Shown: positions 16,195 to 24,962 of the stretch, piece after piece
How the letters are laid out: each line of letters opens with the position of its first letter
How positions within the stretch are numbered: position 1 is the stretch's first letter
From: Nitrospirota bacterium
GTDB taxonomy: Bacteria > Nitrospirota > JACRHJ01
Direction: 5' to 3'
Length of the DNA: 64,000 bases
Assembly: GCA_016212105.1 (NCBI GenBank)
Contig: JACRHJ010000052.1
Location: 1 to 64,000 of the forward strand
Translations under genes and position numbers: made by a program
The notes under the pieces: generated by a model
Database searches by the model: none
The model's input: the letters and a program-made list of their open reading frames with translations, nothing else
What the model was told of the DNA's origin: nothing

Positions 16195-16890
16195 CTAATA
16201 ATTTGCCAAGCTGTCTTTATAGAGAATATTACCATTCTTGGCGTCTATAAAGTAGCGCCATTCACCAATTATTACCTGATAGGCCAATTTATCCTCGTAT
16301 ATATTAAGTTCAGCGCTGGTTGGCCAGACCTTCGCAGCTGGCGGAATCTTTAATTCTGCCTTCGCAAAGTCAATTGCCTCCTCCGCCGTTATCAGAGGCG
16401 TTGTATCGATGTCGGGGGTGGGGACGGTATTGGCTATAACTTCCCTGACATCATGATCTTTATCTAAATATACACTCATCGAATGTAGCCATATTGGTAC
16501 GCCATTATATTCTTGCTGGTAATGGGCACCATATTCTGCCTTTGTCCCACTCTGCTTCAGCTCCCTCTTCGGGTCCTTCAGCCCAAACGCATTCCTATGC
16601 CTATCAATAAAATCAAGCGCAGCCTCCTCGACCGGCTTGTTCTTGTCAATCCTGAACTTGCCCTTGAGCTCTTTTACCTTACCTCTTCCGATCTTGACCT
16701 CGGCATCCCCCACCGACTCATCCAGCAGCGCCTCCACCGCCCGCCGGTCGACCGGGTTGCCGTGTATGACACGCATGGGCTTCGCAGTAGCTTCGTCCGC
16801 ACGCGCAAGAGCGGCGGACATGATAACCGGCGCGAAGACAAGCAACAGGGCAAAGGTGAGCAGGGCGGGCTTGCGGTAAGAGAGTCGCAT
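16195..16890 (-). CDS. Secreted orphan M4-protease propeptide (FTP plus PepSY domains)
   Basis: After a signal peptide (hydrophobic ~10-30, then A-L-A-R-A-D-E) come an FTP-like region (~50-125, with F-I-D-R-H-R-N-A-F-G-L and Q-Q-E-Y-N-G-V-P-I-W) and a PepSY domain (~125-231). The PepSY domain ends Y-F-I-D-A-K-N-G-N-I-L-Y and is followed by a stop five residues later. In thermolysin-type proteases this propeptide is followed by a ~300-residue catalytic domain with HExxH. None is present here or in the adjacent DNA. It may act as a free-standing protease inhibitor or chaperone, or be a truncated relic. ATG 16890 is preferred; the open frame to 17082 is repeat DNA. Confidence 0.82.
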   Translation of the reverse strand: MRLSYRKPALLTFALLLVFAPVIMSAALARADEATAKPMRVIHGNPVDRRAVEALLDESVGDAEVKIGRGKVKELKGKFRIDKNKPVEEAALDFIDRHRNAFGLKDPKRELKQSGTKAEYGAHYQQEYNGVPIWLHSMSVYLDKDHDVREVIANTVPTPDIDTTPLITAEEAIDFAKAELKIPPAAKVWPTSAELNIYEDKLAYQVIIGEWRYFIDAKNGNILYKDSLANY

Positions 16891-16902
16891 GTGAAGCATC
16901 CA

Positions 16903-17075
16903 GTGTGAAAACCAACCCCCACCCCAGCCCTCCCCCTGTGCAGGGGGCGGGAGATTGGTCGAGGCCAGATATATATAATCCCCCTCTCCTCCCGGGAGAG
17001 GGGGTTGGGGGTGAGGGAGTGCCTTCAACAAATCTTCCCCTCCCTTCACAGGGAGGGGATAAGAGGGAAGGGTAG
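16903..17075. repeat. CCCTCTCCC-family repeat block
   Basis: Alternating CCAACCCCCACCCC, CCCCCTCTCC and GGGAGAGGGGG segments form mutually complementary stretches between the propeptide gene and der. No gene is seen. Confidence 0.75.
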
Positions 17076-17125
17076 GTTCCAATCATATCCCGCGCCCGCC
17101 CCCAAGTCAAACGGTAATTTAGCAT

Positions 17126-17154
17126 TTGTATTAAGTTACCGCCCGTGTTATCAT
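17126..17154 (+). promoter_or_regulatory. Promoter of der
   Basis: TTGTAT (17126-17131), 17-nt spacer, TATCAT (17149-17154). A repeat-containing leader of ~130 nt follows. Confidence 0.55.
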
Positions 17155-17195
17155 GTCAGACTGCGCCGTATGCGCGGAGTTTGATTGGTTTGTTA

Positions 17196-17272
17196 ATGTA
17201 GGGGCCGACCCGCGTGTCGGCCCATCTCATCCCCCTCACCCCAGCCCTCTCCCGCGAGGGGAGAGGGGGAAA
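17196..17272. repeat. Two repeat elements in the der leader
   Basis: GTAGGGGCCGACCCGCGTGTCGGCCC (17199-17223) and CTCACCCCAGCCCTCTCCC..GGGGAGAGGGGG (17235-17269) lie between promoter and start, so they would be in the mRNA. Confidence 0.7.
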
Positions 17273-17291
17273 ATCCGCTGGAGAAGAAATT

Positions 17292-18650
17292 TTGCCGATA
17301 CCGACGATTGCTATAGTGGGACGCCCGAACGTGGGCAAGTCCACGCTGTTCAACAGGATACTGCACAAGAAGCTCGCGGTGGTCGAGGACACGCCCGGCG
17401 TCACGCGCGACAGGAACTACGCCGTCGCGGAGTTCGACGGCCGCAGGTTCAACCTCGTGGACACCGGCGGGTTCGAGCCCGTCACGGTTGACACGCTGCT
17501 CACTCAGATGAGGGAGCAGACCGCGCTCGCCATAGAGGAGGCGGACGTCATCGTCATGATGATGGACGCGCGCGAGGGTCTGAACGTCTCCGACATGAAG
17601 GTCTCGGAACTTCTCAGGCGCTCCGGCAAGCCGGTAATATACTGCGTCAACAAGGTGGACGGGCCGAAGCAGGAGGAGGAGGTCTACGACTTCTTCCGGC
17701 TCGGCGCGGACGAGGTCGTGTCCGTGTCCGCTCTGCACGGGCCCGGCTTCTACGAGCTGATGGAGAAGATAATGGCGGCCCTGCCGGAGGAATCCGGCGA
17801 GGACGCCGCCGAGGACGTTTTCGCGAACGTCGCGATAATCGGACGTCCGAACGTGGGCAAGTCGAGCCTCTTGAACGCGCTGACCAGCTCGAACAGGGTC
17901 GTCGTACACGACATGCCGGGCACGACAACGGACACCATAGACACCGAGGTCAAGTACTACGGCAAGACGTACAACCTGATTGACACGGCCGGCATCAGGA
18001 GCCGGGGCAAGATAGCGCGCGGCGTCGAGAAGTACAGCGTCGTCCGGGCGCTGAAGGCCATAGACCGCTGTGACCTCGCGCTCCTGATGATTGACGCGCA
18101 CGAGGGGCTGACCGAGCAGGACAAGAAGATCGGCGGCCTCGCCCACGAAGAGGGCAAGGGCGTCATCATAGTCCTCAACAAGTGGGACCTCGTGGACAAG
18201 GAGACGGGCGTCACCGAGGAATACGTCAAGAAGATAAGGCTCGGGCTCAAGTTCCTCGACTACGCGCCGGTCGTGACGATCTCCGCGCTGACCCGCCAGA
18301 GGATAGGGAAGCTGTACGAGCTTATCGACACGGTCGTCGAGGAGGGGGCGAAGCGCATCCCGACCCCCAAGGTGAACGACGTCCTCGAGTCCGCGGTCCG
18401 GGTACACCCGCCGGGCCTGCACCACAACAGGCGCATCAAGTTCTACTTCGGCGTGCAGGGCGGGATAAAGCCGCCCACGTTCATACTGTTCGTCAACCGG
18501 CCGGAGGGCGTTCATTTCTCGTACCTCCGCTACCTCGAAAACCGGTTCAGGGAGGTCTACGGTTTCATCGGCAACCCGGTCAGGATATTCCTCAAGAAAC
18601 GGAGCAGGGTGGATCTCGATGAGACTGGCGAGGCTCGGCGGGGCGAATAA
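17292..18650 (+). CDS. der: GTPase Der (EngA), ribosome biogenesis
   Basis: Der is the double-Era-like GTPase that acts in 50S ribosomal subunit assembly. Two G domains are clear: G-R-P-N-V-G-K-S-T near residue 9 and G-R-P-N-V-G-K-S-S near residue 183. Each has D-T-A/G-G and N-K-x-D motifs, followed by a C-terminal KH-like domain (~355-440). TTG 17292 follows GGAGAAGA at 17279-17286 and gives the expected N-terminus P-I-P-T-I-A-I-V-G. The open frame back to 17214 is repeat DNA. The length of 452 residues is normal. The C-terminus overlaps the next gene by 32 bp. Confidence 0.96.
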   Translation: MPIPTIAIVGRPNVGKSTLFNRILHKKLAVVEDTPGVTRDRNYAVAEFDGRRFNLVDTGGFEPVTVDTLLTQMREQTALAIEEADVIVMMMDAREGLNVSDMKVSELLRRSGKPVIYCVNKVDGPKQEEEVYDFFRLGADEVVSVSALHGPGFYELMEKIMAALPEESGEDAAEDVFANVAIIGRPNVGKSSLLNALTSSNRVVVHDMPGTTTDTIDTEVKYYGKTYNLIDTAGIRSRGKIARGVEKYSVVRALKAIDRCDLALLMIDAHEGLTEQDKKIGGLAHEEGKGVIIVLNKWDLVDKETGVTEEYVKKIRLGLKFLDYAPVVTISALTRQRIGKLYELIDTVVEEGAKRIPTPKVNDVLESAVRVHPPGLHHNRRIKFYFGVQGGIKPPTFILFVNRPEGVHFSYLRYLENRFREVYGFIGNPVRIFLKKRSRVDLDETGEARRGE

Positions 18651-19449
18651 CCCCTACATCAGGGCGGCAGGGAAGTTCTTCGGCGACGGCGGGCCCTACA
18701 TGGCCGCCGCCATATCCTATTACGCCCTGATGTCCCTCATCCCGCTCCTGTTCATCATCATAAACATCTTCGCGTACTTCCTCGGTAATTCTCCGGACCT
18801 GCACAGGACCGTGATGGAATACGTCCGCACGCTCTATCCGATGGCCGGCGATTCGCTCAGCCGCGAGATAACCCGCGTCATAGACCACAGCGAACTCGGC
18901 TGGATAAGCCTGGTCATCTTCTTCTGGCTCGCCAGCATGGTATTCAACTCGCTCGAATACTATGTCAACACGATATTCAAGTCTGAGAAGCGCAGGCGGT
19001 TCCTGGTATCAACACTGATGTCGTTTGCCATGGTGGTCCTCGCGGGCGTGCTCCTCATGGTATCGTTCTGGGTGGCGTACATCCCGTCCTTTATCGAGCG
19101 GCACGAAACCGTCATTGTAGGCTCCGGCATGGTGGCGTTCGTCACGAGCAGCGTAGTCCTGCAGCTCATGCCGCTCCTGTTCACGTTCGTCGCGTTCACG
19201 CTTCTGTACAAGCTGCTGCCCAAGGGCGGCCTGCCATGGCGGCTTGCCGCTTTCGGGGGCCTCATCACCGCGGTCATGTGGGAGGCGGCGAAGTACGGGT
19301 TCGCATGGTACGTGGCCAGCGTGGGCAGCATTGGAAGCATTTACGGCTCGTTCTCGGCGGTCATAATGTTCCTGCTCTGGGTTTATTATTCCTCGGTGAT
19401 ACTGCTTTATGTATCCGAACTCCTGTATCTGATGGGCGCGGGAAAATAA
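18619..19449 (+). CDS. YihY/BrkB family inner membrane protein
   Basis: A 276-residue integral membrane protein with about six hydrophobic segments and the family pattern A-A-A-I-S-Y-Y-A-L-M-S-L-I-P-L near residue 30. The later W-x-x-A-K-Y-G-F-A-W-Y-V-A...Y-G-S-F-S-A-V-I-M-F-L-L-W-V-Y-Y-S stretch is also characteristic. The family was once called RNase BN, but its function is not settled. ATG 18619 overlaps the end of der by 32 bp, so the two are probably co-transcribed. Confidence 0.9.
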   Translation: MRLARLGGANNPYIRAAGKFFGDGGPYMAAAISYYALMSLIPLLFIIINIFAYFLGNSPDLHRTVMEYVRTLYPMAGDSLSREITRVIDHSELGWISLVIFFWLASMVFNSLEYYVNTIFKSEKRRRFLVSTLMSFAMVVLAGVLLMVSFWVAYIPSFIERHETVIVGSGMVAFVTSSVVLQLMPLLFTFVAFTLLYKLLPKGGLPWRLAAFGGLITAVMWEAAKYGFAWYVASVGSIGSIYGSFSAVIMFLLWVYYSSVILLYVSELLYLMGAGK

Positions 19450-19451
19450 GC

Positions 19452-19480
19452 TTGAAAGAATGGGTATTTACTGTTATAAA
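19452..19480 (+). promoter_or_regulatory. Promoter of the diguanylate cyclase gene
   Basis: TTGAAA (19452-19457), exact 17-nt spacer, TATAAA (19475-19480), 31 bp before ATG 19512. Confidence 0.7.
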
Positions 19481-19511
19481 TAGAGTAGGATGAACCAAGG
19501 ACGAGGGCTTG

Positions 19512-20927
19512 ATGAGGAAAGTTCTGGTATTCGGATGCGTAGCCGGGTTCGCGGGGGTCTATGGAGACTTCTTCACGCGGCACGGCTTCGAGCTCGATAT
19601 ATATTCAGGAGTCGGCGGCGCCGGGCATAAGCGAACCGATGCCCCGATACTGCTCGTCTTCAGCGACGGGTTTGGCCCGGCCGAGGAGAAAGGGTTCGCG
19701 GAAGCGCTTACGCTCGACCGCAGGCTGCCGGTAATATACGTGGCCGGCGGCGAAAGGTTAAAGGGCAAGGGCCTGAAGTCGGCGGAGCGCAAGGCGCGGT
19801 ACGTATTGCCTTCCGATTTCATGAAGAAGGACATGCTGAACGCCCTCAAGGGCTGCTCGGAGGTTCTTCTGCTGCGCGAGGAGGTGGACAGGCTGGCGGG
19901 CGACGTCCGGTCCAAGTCAGACGAGCTGTCGGTGGTCCTCGAGATAGGCCGCGTGCTGACCTCTTCGCTCGAACTGTCCAAGGTGCTCGCCAAGATAATG
20001 GAGCGCATCCGGGGCATGGTGAAGGCCGAGACCTGGTCCGTCCTGCTGATGGACGAGCGTAACTCCGACCTGGTGCTCGAGGTCGTCAAGGGCGGCCTGG
20101 GCGACCTCCGGAAGAAGCGCATCAAGCTGGGCGAGGGCATAGCAGGCTGGGCGGCCGAGGAGATGCAGGCCAGGCTCGTGCCGGACGTGACTGCCGAGGG
20201 GCATTTCAGGAAGAACGTGGACTCGGTACGGGGCACCGCGACCCGTTCGGTCATGGCGGTCCCCATCATGAGCAAGGACAGGCTCCTGGGCGTGATGGAG
20301 ATGATAAACAAGGACGGGGGCGCGGCGGGTTTCAGCCAGGCCGACCTCCAGCTCGTCAGCCGGCTCGTGGACCAGACCGCGATAGCCATCGAGCGCGGTG
20401 AGATGTACAAGAGGATGGCCGACCTCGTCATCACCGACGACCTGACGAAGCTCTTCAACATGCGCTACCTCGACAGGACGCTCGAGGTCGAGATAGAGCG
20501 GGCGATGCGCTACAACCTCTCCTGCTCGCTCATCTTCATGGACATAGACTTCTTCAAGAAGGTAAACGACTCCTACGGGCACCTTGTGGGCAGCAAGCTC
20601 CTGGTCGAGGTCTCGCAGCTGCTCCTCCGGGGCCTCCGGCGCGTGGACATAGTCGCGCGTTACGGAGGTGACGAGTTCGTCCTCGTCCTCCCGCAGACCG
20701 ACGTCGATGCGGCAAAGGCGATAGCCGAGCGGCTGAGGAGGAGCATGGAGAAGCACATATTCATGAAGTCCGAGAACCTGTCCCTCAAGCTTACCGCGAG
20801 CTTCGGCATAGCGAGCTACCCGGACCACGCGGACACCAAGGAAGACCTGATGCGCCTCGCGGACGAGGCCATGTACCAGGTCAAGTACCACACCAGGAAC
20901 GCCGTTTACGTCGTCGGCTCTAAGTAA
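19512..20927 (+). CDS. Diguanylate cyclase: pseudo-receiver, GAF, GGDEF
   Basis: It synthesises cyclic di-GMP. Residues ~1-115 resemble a receiver fold but have lost the clear phospho-acceptor pocket. A short helix leads to a GAF domain (~140-300), then GGDEF (~310-470). The active-site G-G-D-E-F is intact at 385-389, and an I-site R-R-V-D sits at 376-379, five residues upstream, so product inhibition is expected. There is no membrane segment. GAGG at 19503-19506 fits ATG 19512. The MglA-like GTPase gene follows 24 bp downstream in the same direction, suggesting that one operon links c-di-GMP to a polarity or motility GTPase. Confidence 0.93.
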   Translation: MRKVLVFGCVAGFAGVYGDFFTRHGFELDIYSGVGGAGHKRTDAPILLVFSDGFGPAEEKGFAEALTLDRRLPVIYVAGGERLKGKGLKSAERKARYVLPSDFMKKDMLNALKGCSEVLLLREEVDRLAGDVRSKSDELSVVLEIGRVLTSSLELSKVLAKIMERIRGMVKAETWSVLLMDERNSDLVLEVVKGGLGDLRKKRIKLGEGIAGWAAEEMQARLVPDVTAEGHFRKNVDSVRGTATRSVMAVPIMSKDRLLGVMEMINKDGGAAGFSQADLQLVSRLVDQTAIAIERGEMYKRMADLVITDDLTKLFNMRYLDRTLEVEIERAMRYNLSCSLIFMDIDFFKKVNDSYGHLVGSKLLVEVSQLLLRGLRRVDIVARYGGDEFVLVLPQTDVDAAKAIAERLRRSMEKHIFMKSENLSLKLTASFGIASYPDHADTKEDLMRLADEAMYQVKYHTRNAVYVVGSK

Positions 20928-20951
20928 CCAGTCCTACCCGGAGGGATGCCG

Positions 20952-22823
20952 ATGGTCCTCGTGAATTTCGCCACCAAGGAGATAGTGGCCAAGCTGGTGT
21001 ACTACGGCCCCGCCCTCTGCGGCAAGACCACCAACCTTCAGTATATATTCACGCGCCTGAACCCCAAGAAGCGCGGCAAGATGATCTCGCTCGCCACCGA
21101 GTCCGACCGTACACTCTTCTTCGACTTCCTGCCGCTCGAGTTCGGGACGGTGCAGGGTTTCAAGATACGCTTCCAGCTCTATACCGTGCCCGGCCAGGTC
21201 TTCTATGGCGCTACCAGGAAGCTCGTCCTCAAGGGCGCGGACGCCATCATCTTCGTCGCCGACTCGCAGGCGGACGTGATGGACCGGAACATCGAGAGCA
21301 TCGAGGACATGAAGGCGAACCTCATAGAGAACGGCCTCGACCCGGATACCATCCCGCTCATCATCCAGTACAACAAACGCGACCTGCAGAACCTGAGCCC
21401 GCTCGATGAACTCGAGGAGAAGGTCAACTACAGGGGCGTCCCGTCCTTCGAGGCCTCCGCGGTCGAGGGTTTCGGAGTTATGGAGGCGTTCAAGGAGTCA
21501 ACAAAGCTCCTGCTCCAGGAACTGAAGAGGAAGCACTCGTTTATAAATATAGACAGCGTGAAGGACCTTCCGGACGAGGTGTTCGAACAGAAGGTCGAAG
21601 TACCGGAGGAGGAGGTCCTGGACGCGGAGGTCGAGTACGAGCTGGAACTCGGGTCGTCATACTCGGCGGGCGGCGAGGGAGAGGACGTCGTCGCGGGCGA
21701 GCTGCTCGACCAGATAGAGACCATATCGCTTACCGACTCCTGCCAGGCCGAGGCGTTTCTCGACGACTACAGGAAGGGCGTACCGACCGAGGAGGCCAAG
21801 CAGAAGGCCGAGAAGGTGAGCGTATGCCAGACGGTTGCCGGCGATGCCCCGGAGATGGAGAAGGAACTGTTCGCGGCCGCATGGGAGCTGCAGCACGAGG
21901 CCGGGGCACAGAACGCGGCCGGCGGCTCACAGGCCTACGGCGACATCACGATAGACATCTCGCCTGTGGAGCCGGACCAGGCAGGGCCGTCCGAAATAGA
22001 ACTGACCACGAGGGATGAAGAATTCGTGATAGACCGTGGAGGAATAAAGGCGGTAGACATTCCACCCGCGCCAGTTCCGGAAACGTATACGGAGCCGGGA
22101 CCGGAGCAGGCCGGCGGCGAGACGTACCTCGGGATGGACATGACCTCCCCGGAGATGATGGAGCCGGACGGGGTAATTTACGAAGGCGGCGAGGCTGTCC
22201 CTGCCCACGCGCAGGAGGCTGCGGCGCCCGGGCATACATCGGCGGACTTCAAGGACTTCTTCGACCTGGCGAGGCCCGGGCATGCGACCGGGACCGCGCC
22301 AGCGGCTCCGGGACCGATGCCAGGACCGGAGCCGGCTCCTGTGTCTGCGAAGGCTCCCGCCGCCGAGCCTGCAAGGCCCGTTCCAGGGCCTGCGCCCGTA
22401 GCCGCCCCGGAGACGAGGCCGGCCGCGGCCCATCCGGTCGTGGACCTGTCCGGCCTGGACGCCGGGCTTGCCGGTGTGATGTCCGCCATCGACAGGCTCG
22501 ACCACAGGGTATCAGACATCGGACGCGAGGTGGCGGGGCTGAAGGCCTCGCTCGCAAGGCACGGCCATGCCGCGGACGCGCCGCAAACAGCGCCAGCTCA
22601 GCCGCAGTCCGGGGACATGTCCGCGCGCATTGACGAACTCGCCACCGCGCTAAGGGAAGTGGCCGAGGGCCAGGACAGGCTTCTGCTGTCGATACTAGAA
22701 GCGGTCAGGGACTCTAAGAGAAGCAACGCGGACTCCCACGAGAAGCTCGAGGACGCGTTGAAGTACCTGATAGGCAAAGCGGTGGGCGAGGACAAGGGCC
22801 CCGGCAAGAAGAAGTGGTTTTAA
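20952..22823 (+). CDS. MglA-type small GTPase with long disordered tail
   Basis: Residues ~1-195 form an MglA-like Ras-superfamily GTPase: Y-Y-G-P-A-L-C-G-K-T-T-N (P-loop, ~17-28), L-Y-T-V-P-G-Q near 78 and N-K-R-D-L near 138. MglA sets cell polarity in Myxococcus and relatives. The next ~300 residues are acidic and then Pro/Ala/Gly/Glu-rich with repeated A-P-x-P motifs, probably disordered. The last ~130 residues are helical with heptad-like L-D-x-R-V-x-D-I spacing, ending in K-K-K-W-F. The 623-residue total is about three times a plain MglA. The GGAGGG site fits ATG 20952 and the canonical start M-V-L-V-N-F. No MglB is adjacent. Confidence 0.87.
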   Translation: MVLVNFATKEIVAKLVYYGPALCGKTTNLQYIFTRLNPKKRGKMISLATESDRTLFFDFLPLEFGTVQGFKIRFQLYTVPGQVFYGATRKLVLKGADAIIFVADSQADVMDRNIESIEDMKANLIENGLDPDTIPLIIQYNKRDLQNLSPLDELEEKVNYRGVPSFEASAVEGFGVMEAFKESTKLLLQELKRKHSFINIDSVKDLPDEVFEQKVEVPEEEVLDAEVEYELELGSSYSAGGEGEDVVAGELLDQIETISLTDSCQAEAFLDDYRKGVPTEEAKQKAEKVSVCQTVAGDAPEMEKELFAAAWELQHEAGAQNAAGGSQAYGDITIDISPVEPDQAGPSEIELTTRDEEFVIDRGGIKAVDIPPAPVPETYTEPGPEQAGGETYLGMDMTSPEMMEPDGVIYEGGEAVPAHAQEAAAPGHTSADFKDFFDLARPGHATGTAPAAPGPMPGPEPAPVSAKAPAAEPARPVPGPAPVAAPETRPAAAHPVVDLSGLDAGLAGVMSAIDRLDHRVSDIGREVAGLKASLARHGHAADAPQTAPAQPQSGDMSARIDELATALREVAEGQDRLLLSILEAVRDSKRSNADSHEKLEDALKYLIGKAVGEDKGPGKKKWF

Positions 22824-22844
22824 ACCTTTAGGAGAGCCTGACTT

Positions 22845-23048
22845 ATGATGGAACCTCTGATGTGCCCCTACTGCGGCGGGGCGGAGCTGATAGAAGAAGA
22901 GGAGTCCGTCCTCGAGACCGAGGACGAGTACTGGGTGATATACCACTGGCGCTGCACCGACTGCGGCGAGGGTTTCGACAAGGTCACGGCACAGCCGCTC
23001 GACCAGGCTTTCGAGGACTCCGATGACGAAGGCCCGTTGTGGAGCTGA
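22845..23048 (+). CDS. Small zinc-ribbon protein
   Basis: This 67-residue acidic protein has two cysteine pairs, C-P-Y-C near residue 7 and C-T-D-C near residue 37. It has the spacing of a treble or rubredoxin-like zinc ribbon, and an Asp/Glu-rich tail. It lies 21 bp after the MglA gene with GGAGAG at 22831-22836, so it may be co-expressed. It could be an adaptor or an RNA- or protein-binding ribbon. No specific function is recognised. ATG 22848 is an alternative start. Confidence 0.75.
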   Translation: MMEPLMCPYCGGAELIEEEESVLETEDEYWVIYHWRCTDCGEGFDKVTAQPLDQAFEDSDDEGPLWS

Positions 23049-23276
23049 GCCCTATTAGCGTAATTTATAGCACCTCCGAAAAACGAACGCCGTTTGTAAC
23101 TGGAACATACCTGCCCTTGCATCAATAAATCAATGCCAATATCCGGCATTGAGGCTTCATTATAATGTCTACGGCGTACTTTAGGGCTTCGTAAGTTTAG
23201 GTTTTACCGGTAATCGTAACCGTTTATCACTAAAACCAGATTATAACCTAAAGCCACAGCTTTAGAAAAATTCTGC
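23049..23276. other. A+T-rich intergenic region before nuo
   Basis: I see no gene, hairpin terminator or known repeat family here. The stretch is visibly richer in A and T than its surroundings and leads to the nuo promoter. It may hold regulator sites that I cannot identify. Confidence 0.5.
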
Positions 23277-23306
23277 TTGACAAGACAGACCTCTTTAGAA
23301 TATCAT
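23277..23306 (+). promoter_or_regulatory. Promoter of the nuo operon
   Basis: Consensus TTGACA (23277-23282), 18-nt spacer, TATCAT (23301-23306). The predicted start near 23313 leaves a ~53-nt leader ending in AGGAGG. Confidence 0.75.
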
Positions 23307-23365
23307 TACGCCCGATGTTGGAGCAGAAGGATGCAGCGATAAATTTTCCTTATTAGGAGGTTGTC

Positions 23366-23746
23366 GTGCTGGAAACCCCGGGTGCAGTCCTCCCCCTTAA
23401 TTATTGGCCCGTCATGGTGTACGGGCTGATAGCTATCGCATTCGGCATCGTCACCATCACCATCGGCTATTTCTTCCGTCCAAGCAAGCCCAGCCAGTCC
23501 AAGCTTTCCCCTTACGAATGCGGCTGTCCCCCCGTCGGCGACGCCCGCGAACGTTTCTCCGTCAAGTTCTATATTATCGCCATGCTCTTCGTGCTGTTCG
23601 ACCTCGAGACGGTCTTCATGTTTCCCTGGGCGATAGACTTCAAGGCCCTCGGCGCGTTCGGCTTCTACGAGATGCTGGTGTTCATCTTCATCCTGATGGT
23701 CGGCTACGTCTACGCCTGGAAAAAGGGGGCACTGGATTGGGACTGA
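23366..23746 (+). CDS. nuoA: NADH-quinone oxidoreductase subunit A
   Basis: NuoA is a membrane-arm subunit at the join with the peripheral arm of complex I. The 126 residues form three hydrophobic segments. The conserved loop [11 protein letters not shown] and [17 protein letters not shown] carry the acidic residues typical of the subunit. GTG 23366 follows a perfect AGGAGG (23355-23360). It is the first gene of the cluster and overlaps nuoB by 10 bp. Confidence 0.96.
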   Translation: MLETPGAVLPLNYWPVMVYGLIAIAFGIVTITIGYFFRPSKPSQSKLSPYECGCPPVGDARERFSVKFYIIAMLFVLFDLETVFMFPWAIDFKALGAFGFYEMLVFIFILMVGYVYAWKKGALDWD

Positions 23747-24240
23747 TTGAAGGACAGTTCGAGGACAGCTACATCACCACCAAGATAGACCTCCTGATTA
23801 ACTCGGCGAGGGCCTGTTCCATATGGCCGATGACGTTCGGCCTCGCATGCTGCGCCATCGAGATGATACACGCCTACGGCGCGCCGCAGATGGACTTCGA
23901 CCGCTACGGCGTCATCCCGCGCGCGACGCCCCGCCAGTCCGACCTGATGATCGTCGCCGGCACCCTCACCAAGAAAATGGCGCCCGTCCTCCGCAAGGTC
24001 TACGACCAGATGCCAGAGCCCAAGTGGGTCGTCGCGATGGGCTCCTGCGCATGCACCGGCAACATATACCAGACCTACAGCGTCGTCCGGGGCGTCGAGC
24101 AAATTGTCCCCGTCGATGTATTCATACCTGGCTGCCCGCCGCGTCCCGAGGCGCTCTTCCACGGTATAATCAAGCTCCAGGAGAAGATCAAAGAGGGCCG
24201 CTACATCAGGAAGCCTATATTCCAGGAGGAGACGCTTTAA
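23737..24240 (+). CDS. nuoB: NADH-quinone oxidoreductase subunit B (cluster N2)
   Basis: NuoB carries the terminal [4Fe-4S] cluster N2 that hands electrons to quinone. The ligands are visible: the adjacent Cys pair in G-L-A-C-C-A-I-E-M, the Cys in G-S-C-A-C-T-G, and the Cys in P-G-C-P-P-R-P. TTG 23737, within the end of nuoA, has AAAAGGGGG at 23720-23728 and gives the expected M-G-L-I-E N-terminus. The frame is open further upstream only inside nuoA. The length of 167 residues is normal. Confidence 0.95.
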   Translation: MGLIEGQFEDSYITTKIDLLINSARACSIWPMTFGLACCAIEMIHAYGAPQMDFDRYGVIPRATPRQSDLMIVAGTLTKKMAPVLRKVYDQMPEPKWVVAMGSCACTGNIYQTYSVVRGVEQIVPVDVFIPGCPPRPEALFHGIIKLQEKIKEGRYIRKPIFQEETL

Positions 24241-24720
24241 GTGGAGCCCCCGATAATCATAGAGCTGCTCGGCGAGAAGTTCCCCGGAGAGGTCCTTGCA
24301 TCCGGCGAGTCGCTCGGCCAGAGCTGGGTCTCGCTCAAAAGGGACAGGCTTGCGGACATCTGCAAGTATCTCAAGACCACACCCGAGATAAAGATGGACT
24401 ACCTCATAGACGTCACCGCGGTCGACTGGCTGCCCAGGACGCCCCGGTTCGAGGTCGTCTACCACATGCGTTCTATAAAGCACGGCAGCTCGCTCAGGCT
24501 TAAAGTCCCGGTCGAGGAGGACGACCCCAAGGTCCCTACCGTGACCGGCGTCTGGCTCACGGCCAACTGGCACGAGCGCGAGACGTTCGACCTCATGGGC
24601 ATAATATTCGAAGGCCACCCCGACCCGCGCAGGATACTGATGCCGGACGACTGGGAGGGCCACCCGCTCCGTAAGGACTACCCGCTCGGCGGGTACGACT
24701 GGGAGTTCAAACCCTGGTAG
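24241..24720 (+). CDS. nuoC: NADH-quinone oxidoreductase subunit C
   Basis: This peripheral-arm subunit of 159 residues carries the family signature T-A-N-W-H-E-R-E-T-F-D-L-M-G-I-I-F-E-G-H-P-D-P-R-R-I-L-M near residue 100 (written residue by residue), and ends Y-P-L-G-G-Y-D-W-E-F-K-P-W. It starts at GTG immediately after the nuoB stop. It is a separate protein and not fused to NuoD as in E. coli. Confidence 0.95.
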   Translation: MEPPIIIELLGEKFPGEVLASGESLGQSWVSLKRDRLADICKYLKTTPEIKMDYLIDVTAVDWLPRTPRFEVVYHMRSIKHGSSLRLKVPVEEDDPKVPTVTGVWLTANWHERETFDLMGIIFEGHPDPRRILMPDDWEGHPLRKDYPLGGYDWEFKPW

Positions 24721-24915
24721 CAGAAAGACCGTCATTCCCGCCCCGGCTTTAGGCATACCGGGGTAAACTCCGGCGGGAATCAAGGAAGTACAAATTCCTG
24801 GACCCCGTGTCAAGCACGGGGAGACAATCATAATGCAGGGGCCGTACCAAGCGAAGCGCGTGTCGGCCCTGATTTGGAATTCAAGGTGTCATTCTGAGCG
24901 AAGCGAAGAATCCGC
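24721..24915. repeat. Repeat cluster between nuoC and nuoD
   Basis: Contains a long TTCCCGCC...GGCGGGAA element (24733-24779), CCTGGACCCCGTGTCAAGCACGGGG (24797-24821), a GGGGCCGTACCAAGCGAAGCGCG element (24838-24872) and GTCATTCTGAGCGAAGCGAA (24888-24907). All four families recur elsewhere. Confidence 0.85.
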
Positions 24916-24962
24916 CTTTTGACCTTATCGTTACATTAAAACGGGAACACACACCACATTAC

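Noticed and set aside
16891-17082. Longer N-terminus for the propeptide protein (start at 17082)
   Set aside because: The extra 64 residues are translated CCCTCTCCC-family repeats and would bury the signal peptide.
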